Source of the DNA: an uncultured Mollicutes bacterium
GTDB lineage: Bacteria > Bacillota_I > Bacilli_A > RF39 > UBA660
Direction: 5' to 3'
DNA length: 48,548 nt
Assembly (NCBI GenBank): GCA_900543055.1
Contig: UQQI01000006.1
Coordinates: forward strand, 1-48,548
Every line of letters starts with the position of its first letter. Position 1 is the stretch's first letter. The notes below the pieces were generated by a model. The model had not been told where the DNA came from, did not search any database, and worked only from the letters and a program-made list of their open reading frames with translations. The position numbers and the translations under genes were made by a program. This document shows, one piece after another, positions 32,267 through 40,746 of the stretch.

Positions 32267-34555
32267 CTATTCTTCTTCAGACTCACTAAATTGAACTAAT
32301 ACTTCACGTGGTTTTGAATTTCCTGTAGGCGGTCCAATTATTCCATTTTCTTCTAGTTTATCAATCATTGTTGCTGCTTTATTATAACCAATTTTAAATT
32401 TTCTTTGTAGTAATGATGCTGAGGCTTTTTGAGTTTGAATTACAAAGTTTACTATTTCATCATATAATTCTTCTTCGCTATTTGTTTGTGGTATCTCTCC
32501 ATCCATTGTTGCTTGTTCTTTTGATTCTTCTTTTTCAAGATTCATAAATGTATCTTCATAAGATGCTTTTTGTTGTTCTACTGTAAAGTTTATTATTCTT
32601 TGAATTTCATCATCAGTAATGAATGAACCTTGAATACGAATTGGTGAATTCATACCTATTGGTAAGAAGAACATGTCACCTTTTCCTAATAACTTCTCTG
32701 CTCCAACTTGGTCTAGTATTGTACGCGAGTCAATTCCAGATCCTACTGCAAAGGCAATTCTACTTGGAATATTTGCTTTAATAAGACCGGTGATTACTTC
32801 TGTTGATGGTCTTTGTGTTGCTACTATTAAATGTATTCCTGCAGCACGGGCTTTTTGAGTTATACGTAATATTGAATCTTCTACTTCTTTTGCTGCTACC
32901 ATCATAAGGTCAGATAACTCATCTATTATAATTACAATATATGGCATTTTTTTCTTTTGAATATCAGGATGAGTTTTATTCCATTTTTCAACGTATTCGT
33001 TGTATCCTTCGATTTTTTTAGTACCTGATTCACTAAATTGTTGATATCTATTTTCCATTTCTGCAACCATTTTTGCAAGTAAAACTGCAGCTTTTTTAGG
33101 GTCTGAGACAACAGGACACATTAAATGTGGTATTCCATTATAAACAGATAATTCAACTACTTTTGGGTCAACCATAGCAAGTTTTACTTCATCTGGTTTT
33201 GCTCTCATTAAGATGGAACAGATAATTCCATTTACACAAACTGATTTACCAGAACCTGTTGTACCTGCTATTAACATATGTGGCATTTTATTTACCTCAC
33301 AAACTCCAATATCTCCCATAATTGACTTTCCAAGTGGAACCATTAATTTTTTATCTTGATTTTGTTGCATTACTTTACTTGCCATTATCTCATAGAAACT
33401 TACAGATGTTGGTTTTTCATTTGCAAATTCTATTCCTACAGTACTTTTACCTGGTATTGGTGCTTCTATACGAACATCTTTTTTAGATAGTGCTAATGCA
33501 ATTTCACGACTTAGTGTTGTTATTTTATTTACTCTTGTACCACTTGCTATTTCTAATTCATATTGGGCAACTGTTGGTCCAATATGTACTTCTACTACTT
33601 TTGCAGTAACATTAAAACTCTTTAAAACTTCTTCTAATTTTTCAATGTTTGCTTCTATTGCGGCATTATCCATTGAATTGTTTCTTGCTTTTGGCTTATC
33701 TAAAAGAGTTAATGGTGGTAATTGATAACTTGGGTTGGTATAATCTTTTTTCTCCTCTTTAACTTCTTCCTTTTCTTCTACTTGTTCTTTTGGTGTTTCT
33801 TGTTCAGGAGTCATTTTCTTTAATTCATCAATACTTTTAATTTTTGGTTTTTCAACTTCTTCTTCAATTTCATTACCATTACTAATTTTGACTTTTTTAT
33901 CTGTAAGTAATGGATTGTTTGCGTGGTGCTCATCAGTCTCTTGATTATGTGTATCTTTTGTTTCTTTGTGTTCTTTTGCAAGAGTAATTCTTTCTCTTAT
34001 AAAGTCACTGATTGAGAATCCCGTAAACATACAAATACCTACAATTATTAAAATAATTGTCACTATCTTCATTCCTAGAATTGAGAATAATTTAGAAAAT
34101 ATCAACGCGAATACGCCTCCAATTATTCCTCCACCTACTGAGACCATATCTGAAACTACGCCTGTATTCATTAATGAATTAAATCCTTTTACTAAACAGT
34201 CTAGAGTTTCTCTAAAGATTAAACTAGCATTACCATTATTTTCTGCAATAAAATCCCAGTGCATAAAAGTTAAAAATCCAATTATAAATAAATATAATCC
34301 TAACATTTTTGTAGTAAAAAAATCTGGCCAGTCTTTTTTTAGAAATGCATATATTCCTAAAATTAATAAAAGTACTAAGAAAGGCATATAAGCAGATCCT
34401 GTTAAAAATAAACTAAAAGATGTTATTAATTTTCCTACAGGTCCTAATTTTCCAAGACCTAGTATTGAAATAAATATTAATAATAATGCATATACTTCAA
34501 TCCCTATTTCTAAAGTTGATTTGCTTTTTGTTTTCTTTTTCTTTTTCTTCGCCAT
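32267..34555 (-). CDS. ftsK: DNA translocase FtsK/SpoIIIE
   Basis: 762 residues. The basic start (AKKKKKKTKS) leads to four membrane helices in about 20-180, then an acidic linker (about 195-290). The motor domain has GTTGSGKSVCVNG (Walker A) and IVIIIDELSDLMM (Walker B), followed by the usual ATQRPS. A winged-helix gamma domain ends the protein (ASLLQRKFKIGYNKAATMIDKLE). It pumps chromosome DNA during division. The frame opens at ATG 34579; a GGATGTGAT site favours ATG 34555, which starts the conserved lysine-rich head. A TATAAT lies just upstream. Confidence 0.95.
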   Translation of the reverse strand: MAKKKKKKTKSKSTLEIGIEVYALLLIFISILGLGKLGPVGKLITSFSLFLTGSAYMPFLVLLLILGIYAFLKKDWPDFFTTKMLGLYLFIIGFLTFMHWDFIAENNGNASLIFRETLDCLVKGFNSLMNTGVVSDMVSVGGGIIGGVFALIFSKLFSILGMKIVTIILIIVGICMFTGFSISDFIRERITLAKEHKETKDTHNQETDEHHANNPLLTDKKVKISNGNEIEEEVEKPKIKSIDELKKMTPEQETPKEQVEEKEEVKEEKKDYTNPSYQLPPLTLLDKPKARNNSMDNAAIEANIEKLEEVLKSFNVTAKVVEVHIGPTVAQYELEIASGTRVNKITTLSREIALALSKKDVRIEAPIPGKSTVGIEFANEKPTSVSFYEIMASKVMQQNQDKKLMVPLGKSIMGDIGVCEVNKMPHMLIAGTTGSGKSVCVNGIICSILMRAKPDEVKLAMVDPKVVELSVYNGIPHLMCPVVSDPKKAAVLLAKMVAEMENRYQQFSESGTKKIEGYNEYVEKWNKTHPDIQKKKMPYIVIIIDELSDLMMVAAKEVEDSILRITQKARAAGIHLIVATQRPSTEVITGLIKANIPSRIAFAVGSGIDSRTILDQVGAEKLLGKGDMFFLPIGMNSPIRIQGSFITDDEIQRIINFTVEQQKASYEDTFMNLEKEESKEQATMDGEIPQTNSEEELYDEIVNFVIQTQKASASLLQRKFKIGYNKAATMIDKLEENGIIGPPTGNSKPREVLVQFSESEEE

Positions 34556-34596
34556 ATCATAATCACATCCTGTAATCATTATACTACATTTTTTTA

Positions 34597-34639
34597 ATAA
34601 ATAAAAACATAATAAATCTATATAGACGTTATTATGTTT
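34597..34639 (-). terminator. Terminator of the Cys-rich protein gene
   Basis: Eleven-bp stem AAACATAATAA/TTATTATGTTT (34639-34629 with 34615-34605) followed by TTATTTATT on the minus strand. Confidence 0.75.
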
Positions 34640-34663
34640 ACGTTTTAGTGTACATTAATTACT

Positions 34664-35305
34664 TTATCTATTGTTTTTTACTAATAGTTTGTTACTGTTA
34701 TTTAATACTTGTTCTGCTTGTTCTTTGTAGCACTCTATTAACATTGGTAGCATTCTTTTTACATCAATTATTTCTAATTCTGAAACGTTTTTAAAGTTTT
34801 CTTCATTTATATCAGTTAATAATGTTACTACATCTTCTTTTATTTTATTATCTATAGAAAGTCCTGTATATCTTTTTACTATTTTTTCTAATTGTTTTTG
34901 ATATGGTGACCATTCTAATACTTTTTGTAAACTATCTTCTTTTGGATAACATAACCCATCTTTACTTGGGGTTAAATTTTTTCCACCAGATGGTCTTTCT
35001 TCATATGTATAACTACAACCGTGTTCTGTTAAATTTGAACATGGTGTTTTCATTGATAATAAATCTACTACATCTCTTCCTGTGTTTCTTTCTCTTAAGT
35101 ATAAAAATGGAAAGTTACATAATTTTCCATTTTTTCTTTTAAAATTCATCATAGCAACAATTGATACTTTACCATTTTCTAAAAATTTTAAAATTCCTTT
35201 GTATGTCTTATCTGGTAAATCACTAGGCCAATAATCACAACCACTTTTCTTGCAACATCTTCCACCACAATTTTTACAGACTTCTGTATTCTCATTTATT
35301 TCCAC
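34664..35305 (-). CDS. Cysteine-rich metal-binding-like protein, 213 aa
   Basis: The N-terminus has CKNCGGRCCKKSGC (five Cys in 14 residues, about 10-23), and further Cys come later at PCSNLTEHGCSY and GLCYP. This is like zinc- or iron-sulfur-cluster proteins of the YkgJ type, but the spacing is not identical, so the family is open. A conserved-looking CDYWPSDLPD follows the cluster. The C-terminal half is helical and acidic. AGGTGATAATA places the start at GTG 35305; the frame's first GTG (35314) is inside that site. It has a near-consensus promoter at 35338-35366 and stands alone. Confidence 0.7.
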   Translation of the reverse strand: MEINENTEVCKNCGGRCCKKSGCDYWPSDLPDKTYKGILKFLENGKVSIVAMMNFKRKNGKLCNFPFLYLRERNTGRDVVDLLSMKTPCSNLTEHGCSYTYEERPSGGKNLTPSKDGLCYPKEDSLQKVLEWSPYQKQLEKIVKRYTGLSIDNKIKEDVVTLLTDINEENFKNVSELEIIDVKRMLPMLIECYKEQAEQVLNNSNKLLVKNNR

Positions 35306-35337
35306 TATTATCACCTAAACCTTCTTGCTGATTAGTT

Positions 35338-35366
35338 ATTATATTTATTGTTTATAAATTAGTCAA
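35338..35366 (-). promoter_or_regulatory. Near-consensus sigma-A promoter
   Basis: TTGACT (35366-35361), 17-nt spacer, TATAAT (35343-35338) on the minus strand. The best promoter match in the window, driving the Cys-rich protein gene. Confidence 0.85.
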
Positions 35367-35368
35367 CA

Positions 35369-35389
35369 TAAAAAGAGCATTAAGCTCTT
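35369..35389 (-). terminator. Terminator of efp
   Basis: AAGAGC/GCTCTT hairpin (35389-35384 with 35378-35373) then TTT and AT on the minus strand, overlapping the efp stop. Confidence 0.8.
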
Positions 35390-35937
35390 GATACGTATTT
35401 TCCATCTGCAGTTGAAATGATAATTTTTTCACCTTGTTCAATAAATAATGGAACTCTAACCATTAGTCCAGTTTCACATTCTGCATCTTTTAATGCATTT
35501 GTTGTTGTGTTACCTTTTACTGCTGGTTCAGTATGAGTAATAACTAATTCAACTTTATCTGGTAAATCCATTCCTAAAATTTCACCTTCATAACTTGTAA
35601 TATATACTTCAAGGTTTTCTTTTAAGAATTTTGCTTGATCTCCGATTTGTGATGCACTTAGTTCTAATTGCTCATATGAGTCCATATTCATGAAATAATA
35701 AATGTCATTCATTGTATATAGGTATTGCATTAATTGTTTGTCAATTCTTGCAGTAGCAACTTTAACTCCGGCATTAAATGTTTGTTCAAAAATTGCTCCT
35801 GTTCTTAAATTTTTAAGTTTTGCCTTTACAATTGCAGCACCTTTTCCTGGCTTAACATGTTGTGTTTCCATTACAACGTAGATATTTCCATCGTATTCAA
35901 TTGTGATTCCATTTTTTAAATCATTTGTACTAATCAT
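35380..35937 (-). CDS. efp: Elongation factor P
   Basis: 185 residues, normal length. KPGKGAAIVKAKLKNLRTG near the N-terminus carries K32, the tip lysine that is modified in many bacteria. OB domains follow to the ISTADGKYVSRA end. It relieves ribosome stalling at proline runs, which fits the Pro-rich T7SS protein nearby. AGAGGTGAAAAT precedes ATG 35937. Confidence 0.96.
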   Translation of the reverse strand: MISTNDLKNGITIEYDGNIYVVMETQHVKPGKGAAIVKAKLKNLRTGAIFEQTFNAGVKVATARIDKQLMQYLYTMNDIYYFMNMDSYEQLELSASQIGDQAKFLKENLEVYITSYEGEILGMDLPDKVELVITHTEPAVKGNTTTNALKDAECETGLMVRVPLFIEQGEKIIISTADGKYVSRA

Positions 35938-35957
35938 ATTTTCACCTCTAATAAATT

Positions 35958-35981
35958 AAAAAATAAGTTATTAGCTTATTT
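35958..35981 (-). terminator. Terminator of rpmG
   Basis: AAATAAG/CTTATTT stem (35981-35975 with 35967-35961) with T run on the minus strand, starting at the rpmG stop. Confidence 0.75.
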
Positions 35982-36145
35982 TATTTTTTTTCCTTATGTG
36001 TAGTGTGTTTTCTACATCTAGGGCAGTATTTGTTAATTTCAAGACGATCTGTTGTGTTTCTAACGTTTTTTTCTACTCTGTAATTTTCTTCTTTACATTC
36101 ACTACATACTAATGTCTTATGTTGTCTGTTTCCTACTTTAGCCAT
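35981..36145 (-). CDS. rpmG: 50S ribosomal protein L33
   Basis: 54 residues. It begins MAKVGNRQHKTLVCSEC and ends CPRCRKHTTHKEKK, with zinc-type cysteine pairs C14/C17 and C41/C44. L33 is a small protein near the ribosomal E site. GGAGGGAAGG precedes ATG 36145, and a TTGCAA-N16-TATAAT promoter lies at 36175-36202. It carries the C+ (Cys-containing) form of L33, which needs zinc. Confidence 0.96.
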   Translation of the reverse strand: MAKVGNRQHKTLVCSECKEENYRVEKNVRNTTDRLEINKYCPRCRKHTTHKEKK

Positions 36146-36174
36146 TTTCCTTCCCTCCTTACACGCCTATAGGT

Positions 36175-36202
36175 ATTATACCAAAATTTTTATATTTTGC
36201 AA
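36175..36202 (-). promoter_or_regulatory. Sigma-A promoter of rpmG
   Basis: TTGCAA (36202-36197), 16-nt spacer, TATAAT (36180-36175), with GG before the -10. It lies about 30 nt upstream of the rpmG start. Confidence 0.75.
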
Positions 36203-36315
36203 AAGTTTTTTTATATTTTCCGCTATTTTATTATATAAAAAGTAAAATACTTATTTATTTATGTATAATTTTTTGTTTTTTTATATTACTTTATAAAATT
36301 TCTTTTATTTAAACA

Positions 36316-36346
36316 ATAATAAAAGAATAATCTTACGACTATTCTT
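36316..36346 (-). terminator. Terminator of the T7SS-like cassette
   Basis: AAGAATAGTC pairs with GATTATTCTT (36346-36337 with 36332-36323) on the minus strand, followed by TTATT. It is just after the DUF4176 gene stop. Confidence 0.7.
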
Positions 36347-36644
36347 CTGCTTTTTTTAATTCTTCTTTTATTTTTTCTTCAGTAGTTATTAAAGCTTTGT
36401 TAAATTCTTGTTGTTCTTCATCAACATGTCCTAAGTAAATAATTTCTGCAATTTGTTCATGATTGAATCCAACTGCATATTTACTATCAATAATTCCTGC
36501 GGGATATGGGCATGCCCCATACTCAAACATCTCACTTTTTCCATTTCTATTATTTGGAAAAACAAGGTATGACGTAATCATAATTTTTTTTGTTCCTCCT
36601 TTTAATTTAACTACTGTTCCTATTGGTAAAAACTTTTCATTCAT
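36339..36644 (-). CDS. DUF4176 protein (type VII secretion-associated)
   Basis: 101 residues with the DUF4176 layout: LPIGTVVKLKGGTKKIMITSY at the start, FEYGACPYPAGI in the middle, VGFNHEQIAEIIYLGH near the end, then an acidic helical tail. In Bacillota this small soluble family sits in T7SS (ESX/Yuk) loci, usually beside WXG100 and LXG proteins. Its molecular job is unclear. The ATG overlaps the last base of the 958-residue gene's stop (TAATG), and GGGAG precedes it. Third gene of the cassette. Confidence 0.85.
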   Translation of the reverse strand: MNEKFLPIGTVVKLKGGTKKIMITSYLVFPNNRNGKSEMFEYGACPYPAGIIDSKYAVGFNHEQIAEIIYLGHVDEEQQEFNKALITTEEKIKEELKKAEE

Positions 36645-39520
36645 TATATTATTTCTCCCTCTGATATATAATCATATTCTTTGTTAGTGTGTCTTTCTTC
36701 GTCTTCATCTTCATCTTTATTGTGTTTCATTGCTACTGATGCTAATCCAATACCCGCTCCTATACCTACAGCAGTTGGTATTGCATATCCAAAAGTACTT
36801 CTTCTAGATGTAGGTCCATCAATGCCTGTTTCTGGTATTGGTGCATATTCAGTATATGATGTAGGTGTTGTTGGAGTTACAGTTGGTGGCACTGTTGGTG
36901 CAATCGTAGGAACTGCCGTCGGAGCTACTGTTGGTGCAACTGTTGGTGCCGTTGTTTGTGGAGTAATTCTTGGTTGTGATGTTGGTGGTACTGTTGGTGT
37001 TGGGGTAACAGTTGATATTGGGTCTGGTGTAGGCGGTGGATTTGGTACTGGATTTGGTGTAGGTGTTGGCACAACTGGAATATTTGGTTGTGGAGTTGGA
37101 TCCGGTACAATTGGCGGTGTAACAACGACATTAGGTTCTACTGGATGAACTTCTGGGGCAACTGGAGGAACAATAGGTGTTGCACTAGGAACTTCTGGTG
37201 CTGGTTCTACTGTTGTTGGACCCACTATCTTTGGTACCGATTCTGTTACTGTTGGACCTGCTATCTTTGGTACTGACTCTGATACCGTTGGGCCTGCTAT
37301 CTTTGGCACTGACTCTGATACCGTTGGACCTGCTATCTTTGGCACTGACTCTGATACCGTTGGACCTTCTATTTTTGGCACTGACTCTGATACCGTTGGG
37401 CCTTCTATTTTTGGCACCGACTCTGATATCGTTGAGCCTTCTATTCTAGGTACAGACTCCGATGTTGTTACGCTAGATATTTTTGGTGTTGCTTCTGTCC
37501 CAACTTTTGCTACATTTGGAGTTTCATTTACTACTGCTGGTGGTTGTAAGTCTGTATTTACTCCGCTTTTAGCTGTATTTGCTCCACTCTTAGTTGCATT
37601 GGCAGCGTCATCGATTACTGATGGAGGTTTTATATCTGATGTAGTGCCTTTTGCCGCTTTTGACACATCATCAATTGTTTCTGCACTTGTTTGTCTAAAT
37701 TGTGATTGAGCATTATTAGTTGGTACTTTTCCTACATCATCTACTACTGTTGAGCCTGCATCACCTTTTGGGCTTGCTACTTTTCCTTTTGATGCTGCGT
37801 TTGCTGCATCGTCTCCTATATTACTTGCTACTTCGGCCCCTCCATTTTTTGCTACTTTTCCTGCTTCTTGGACTTTTGCATAAAATTGATCTGAATGCCA
37901 AGCTTTCTTTTCAGCCTTTGACGTTGCTGCTTTAAATTTATTTTCAAATGCTTTAATTGCATCGTCTGGTGTTACTTCACCTTTTTTTACTGCATTAATT
38001 AAATCATCCGCCATTTCTTGATTTGATTTTCCCGAGTTTAAGAAATCATCTGCTGATTTTAAAGTATCGCTTGCTGTTTTTGTACTGGTATTTCCTTTTG
38101 GACTTGCTCCTTTTCCAGTTGAATCACTTCCCATTTTACCTGATGCATTTCCTGTATCTGCTGATGAACCTGACTTTCTAAATTGAGACTCTGATTTTGC
38201 TCCTTTTCCAGCAGCATTTGTTGCATCATCTCCCATGTTGCCTGCTGCTTTTGCTGCATCGTCTGCCGCTCCTGCTCCAGCGCTTGCTTTGCCTTTTGAT
38301 GTCGCTTTTGCTGCATCATCCATAAAATCATCTGCTGCATTTGCAGCTTTACTTGCATTTGAAGATGATGAATTTATATTTGAATCAGGATGTGCATTTT
38401 TCATTGCAGCTCTTGCTGCATCCATTTCTTCTTTTGTTATTTTTCCTTCTTTAAAAAGTTTTTTTGCTTCTTTATATTTATTATATTTACTCACAAAGTC
38501 GTCAGTTGATGAATCAGCAGCAGATGAACCAGAATTTCCTTTTGAAGAAGCAGCTTTTGCTGCATCATCTGCCGCATTTGCTGCATCGTCTGCAGCTCCT
38601 GCTCCAGTGCTTGCTTTACCTTTTGATGCTACTTTTGCTGCATCATCTGCCGCATTAGCAACATCGTCCGCTGCATTTGCTACTGATGATGCTCCCGAAC
38701 CACTTTTAAAATGATTTATAGCTTTTGCAACTCCTCTTATTGCATAATTTACTGCAACTACAGTTCCTGCAGAAAAAACGCCTGTTTTTACACCTTGAGC
38801 AACTGCTTCATTATACGTTTTTCCACTTTGCAATCCTACTTCTGTACCTGCTCCAACGCCTCCAATTCCTGCAACAGTTGCTCCTGCTGCTAATGAGGTC
38901 TTCATCGCTGTTCCAGTTACAGCTCCTCCAACTGCTAATGCTGCTGTATATGCTCCCGCTGTTCCTATTACTTCAAAAACTTTAGCTGCTATACCATCTT
39001 CTTTTGCATAACTTGCTTTTACCATTCCGCTCAGTTCATTTTTATATAGACCATCAAAGTAATCACCAACATGGTCTTTCTTTACAAATTCACCAATTTT
39101 ATTTTGAGTATCCTTACTAACAAAGCCTACTAAAAAGCCTGCTGCCGATGCAAATCCATCTAAGATTTCTTCTCCACCTTTTGCAAAACCTTCTATTAAT
39201 TTTGTCCCTAATAAGCCAATTGTTGAGAAAATCCTAGATAAAATTCCTGTATTGTCAACATCTTCATTATATTTTTTTATTTCTTCTACACGTTCAGATA
39301 TCCCAGACTTTAAATTAGAAATTAATTGATTACATCCTTCTGATAATCCTGTTGCTTTTTGAATAGATGATGTATCAACATATTCAATTCCTCTTGCACT
39401 TAATATTGCATTTATTGCACTACTGATTTCTGAATCTACACTACCAAGTTCAGAAGTTGCACTATCTAGTTCACTTAATGCTTGATTTACTAACCCTTCG
39501 TCTAACTCTAATTTTGCCAT
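36644..39520 (-). CDS. Large repeat-rich protein of the T7SS-like cassette, putative surface substrate
   Basis: 958 residues without a signal peptide. Residues about 1-90 are helical like WXG/LXG N-termini. About 115-270 are Gly/Ala-rich hydrophobic segments. About 275-620 are Ala/Asp/Asn/Lys low complexity with repeated NAADDAAKAASKGK. About 685-770 hold seven 12-residue repeats of the TVSESVPKIAGP type. About 775-900 are Pro/Thr/Val-rich. The C-terminus has IPETG, a hydrophobic helix (YAIPTAVGIGAGIGLASVAM) and a short KHNK-acidic tail, like a sorting signal with a weak basic end. It could be exported by a T7SS and anchored on the surface. That is inference. GGAAGTGG precedes ATG 39520. Confidence 0.75.
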   Translation of the reverse strand: MAKLELDEGLVNQALSELDSATSELGSVDSEISSAINAILSARGIEYVDTSSIQKATGLSEGCNQLISNLKSGISERVEEIKKYNEDVDNTGILSRIFSTIGLLGTKLIEGFAKGGEEILDGFASAAGFLVGFVSKDTQNKIGEFVKKDHVGDYFDGLYKNELSGMVKASYAKEDGIAAKVFEVIGTAGAYTAALAVGGAVTGTAMKTSLAAGATVAGIGGVGAGTEVGLQSGKTYNEAVAQGVKTGVFSAGTVVAVNYAIRGVAKAINHFKSGSGASSVANAADDVANAADDAAKVASKGKASTGAGAADDAANAADDAAKAASSKGNSGSSAADSSTDDFVSKYNKYKEAKKLFKEGKITKEEMDAARAAMKNAHPDSNINSSSSNASKAANAADDFMDDAAKATSKGKASAGAGAADDAAKAAGNMGDDATNAAGKGAKSESQFRKSGSSADTGNASGKMGSDSTGKGASPKGNTSTKTASDTLKSADDFLNSGKSNQEMADDLINAVKKGEVTPDDAIKAFENKFKAATSKAEKKAWHSDQFYAKVQEAGKVAKNGGAEVASNIGDDAANAASKGKVASPKGDAGSTVVDDVGKVPTNNAQSQFRQTSAETIDDVSKAAKGTTSDIKPPSVIDDAANATKSGANTAKSGVNTDLQPPAVVNETPNVAKVGTEATPKISSVTTSESVPRIEGSTISESVPKIEGPTVSESVPKIEGPTVSESVPKIAGPTVSESVPKIAGPTVSESVPKIAGPTVTESVPKIVGPTTVEPAPEVPSATPIVPPVAPEVHPVEPNVVVTPPIVPDPTPQPNIPVVPTPTPNPVPNPPPTPDPISTVTPTPTVPPTSQPRITPQTTAPTVAPTVAPTAVPTIAPTVPPTVTPTTPTSYTEYAPIPETGIDGPTSRRSTFGYAIPTAVGIGAGIGLASVAMKHNKDEDEDEERHTNKEYDYISEGEII
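37217..37468 (-). repeat. Seven in-frame 36-bp tandem repeats (12-residue units)
   Basis: Units of 36 bp inside the 958-residue gene encode T-(T/I/V)-(S/T)-ESVP-(R/K)-I-(E/A/V)-G-(S/P). The three middle copies are nearly identical and the outer ones have drifted, as expected from slippage or unequal exchange. The unit number probably varies between strains. Confidence 0.9.
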
Positions 39521-39531
39521 TTAACCACTTC

Positions 39532-39873
39532 CTAATTATTATTTTGTTGTTGAGCTGCTTTTTGTGCCTCTATATAAGCATTTAATTCAGCAACCTGTGA
39601 ATTATATATACTTATTGCTTCTGAATAAATACTATCAGCATAACCTGAATATTCACTTTTTAAATTTGTTATTGCGGTTGCAACTTCTGCTATTGAATAT
39701 TCCATAGAACTTCCGTCAACAGATAAAGCTTTCTTGTTACATGTTTCACTTGCTTGTGTAACCTTTTTTCCACACTTTTCAAAAGCATCAAGTGCTGTTT
39801 TAAATTTTTCACAACCTGATTTAATAGCATTAATATCAATCAATTGTGATTCACTTGTTATATTGTACCCCAC
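39532..39873 (-). CDS. Small helical WXG100-like protein (T7SS partner candidate)
   Basis: 113 residues from GTG 39873. AAAGGATGGTG pairs best with the anti-Shine-Dalgarno and is 4 nt from this GTG; the upstream ATG at 39885 abuts the site with no spacing. It has two long helices with a break near the middle, the size of ESX proteins, but no W-x-G turn. Three Cys (in SGCEKF, EKCGKK, ETCNKK) are unusual for that group. It is followed 11 nt later by the 958-residue gene and then DUF4176, so cassette context is the main support. A signal-peptide-free, Gln-rich tail ends the protein. Confidence 0.6.
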   Translation of the reverse strand: MGYNITSESQLIDINAIKSGCEKFKTALDAFEKCGKKVTQASETCNKKALSVDGSSMEYSIAEVATAITNLKSEYSGYADSIYSEAISIYNSQVAELNAYIEAQKAAQQQNNN

Positions 39874-39922
39874 ACTATACACCATCCTTTACTATGCTAT
39901 AAATATATTTTTTCATATATAA

Positions 39923-39953
39923 CAAAAAAAATCAAGTAAACCTAATTACTTGA
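39923..39953 (-). terminator. Terminator of the PBP-sortase operon
   Basis: TCAAGTAA/TTACTTGA stem (39953-39946 with 39939-39932) then eight T (39931-39923) on the minus strand. Confidence 0.85.
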
Positions 39954-39960
39954 CTATTTT

Positions 39961-40737
39961 TTACTTTTCTTTTGCTATTGTTAATAAATATGATCCCATT
40001 GGGTTATAATGACATATTTGCAATACTAAAAGTCTATCATTTTTAGTTATCGTCTCAGTTGTATCTCTATATAGGGAATTTGCTAGTAACTTATTTACAT
40101 GTTCTAGATAATCTTTATCATCTTTATATATTAATTTCATATGTTCAATATCTGTTGTGATTATTTTTATAGCAATTATTTGATAGTGAACTTTTTTATC
40201 ATCTAAATATAAATATATATCCTTATTTGTACTAAATATTGCTTCATCTGTATATTTTTCTAAATTAATAAAAGGAAGTTTATCATAGATTGCCTCATTC
40301 TGTGTATTATGAGCATATATATTAATTTGTCTATCATTATTTAAATCAGTATTTCTATAATCAAAGAAAGGTACACCTATTTGGTCATATTGATTATATA
40401 AATTATAATTTAAATAATAACTATTATTACTAGCTCTTGTTACATAATTATTAATATTCATATTAGGAATATCAATTCTAGCCATTATATATGGATTTCC
40501 ATAATTATTTCTAACTTCTGGTAATTCATTTACATATGGTTCAACTGATTCCACTGGTTCTTCTGTTTCTATTGGCTTAATTATAGATGGTATTTTACTT
40601 TTTTTAGTTTCTTTAGATATGTAATTATTATATACATATACTCCACCTACAGAAATAAGTATTGGTATAAAGAATAATAGAATATAACTTATTATTCTTT
40701 TAACTTTTCTTCTTTTTCTACTTCTATTTAATTCCAT
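39961..40737 (-). CDS. Class B sortase-like transpeptidase, usual Arg not seen
   Basis: 258 residues. A basic N-terminus and one membrane helix (about 14-36), a Glu/Pro-rich stalk, then a class B sortase domain: H143 in INIYAHNTQ and nucleophile C242 in LLVLQICHYNP. Where SrtB enzymes have the catalytic Arg, six residues before the final Lys of the R-x-V-V-V-A-K strand, this reads GSYLLTIAK, with Tyr250 (Ser249 next to it). The enzyme may be altered in function or use another base. Sortases link surface proteins to the wall; a candidate substrate is encoded in the next operon. AGGAGTAAAAT precedes ATG 40737. It lies 9 nt after the PBP gene. Confidence 0.82.
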   Translation of the reverse strand: MELNRSRKRRKVKRIISYILLFFIPILISVGGVYVYNNYISKETKKSKIPSIIKPIETEEPVESVEPYVNELPEVRNNYGNPYIMARIDIPNMNINNYVTRASNNSYYLNYNLYNQYDQIGVPFFDYRNTDLNNDRQINIYAHNTQNEAIYDKLPFINLEKYTDEAIFSTNKDIYLYLDDKKVHYQIIAIKIITTDIEHMKLIYKDDKDYLEHVNKLLANSLYRDTTETITKNDRLLVLQICHYNPMGSYLLTIAKEK

Positions 40738-40746
40738 ATTTTACTC

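Noticed and set aside
33966..34391. A 141-codon plus-strand ORF inside ftsK
   Set aside because: Antisense to the FtsK membrane segments, where hydrophobic codons read backwards also stay open.
36681..37148. A 155-codon plus-strand glycine/valine-rich ORF
   Set aside because: It is the antisense reading of the Pro/Thr/Val-rich part of the 958-residue gene. Repetitive codons create long open antisense frames, and no Shine-Dalgarno is present.
37217..37468. 36-bp repeats that could be mistaken for a CRISPR array
   Set aside because: The units are contiguous without spacers and stay in frame within a long gene, so they are coding repeats. No cas genes are seen.
38235..38714. A 159-codon plus-strand Ala/Ser/Phe-rich ORF
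   Set aside because: Antisense reading of the Ala/Asp low-complexity part of the same gene; no start signal.
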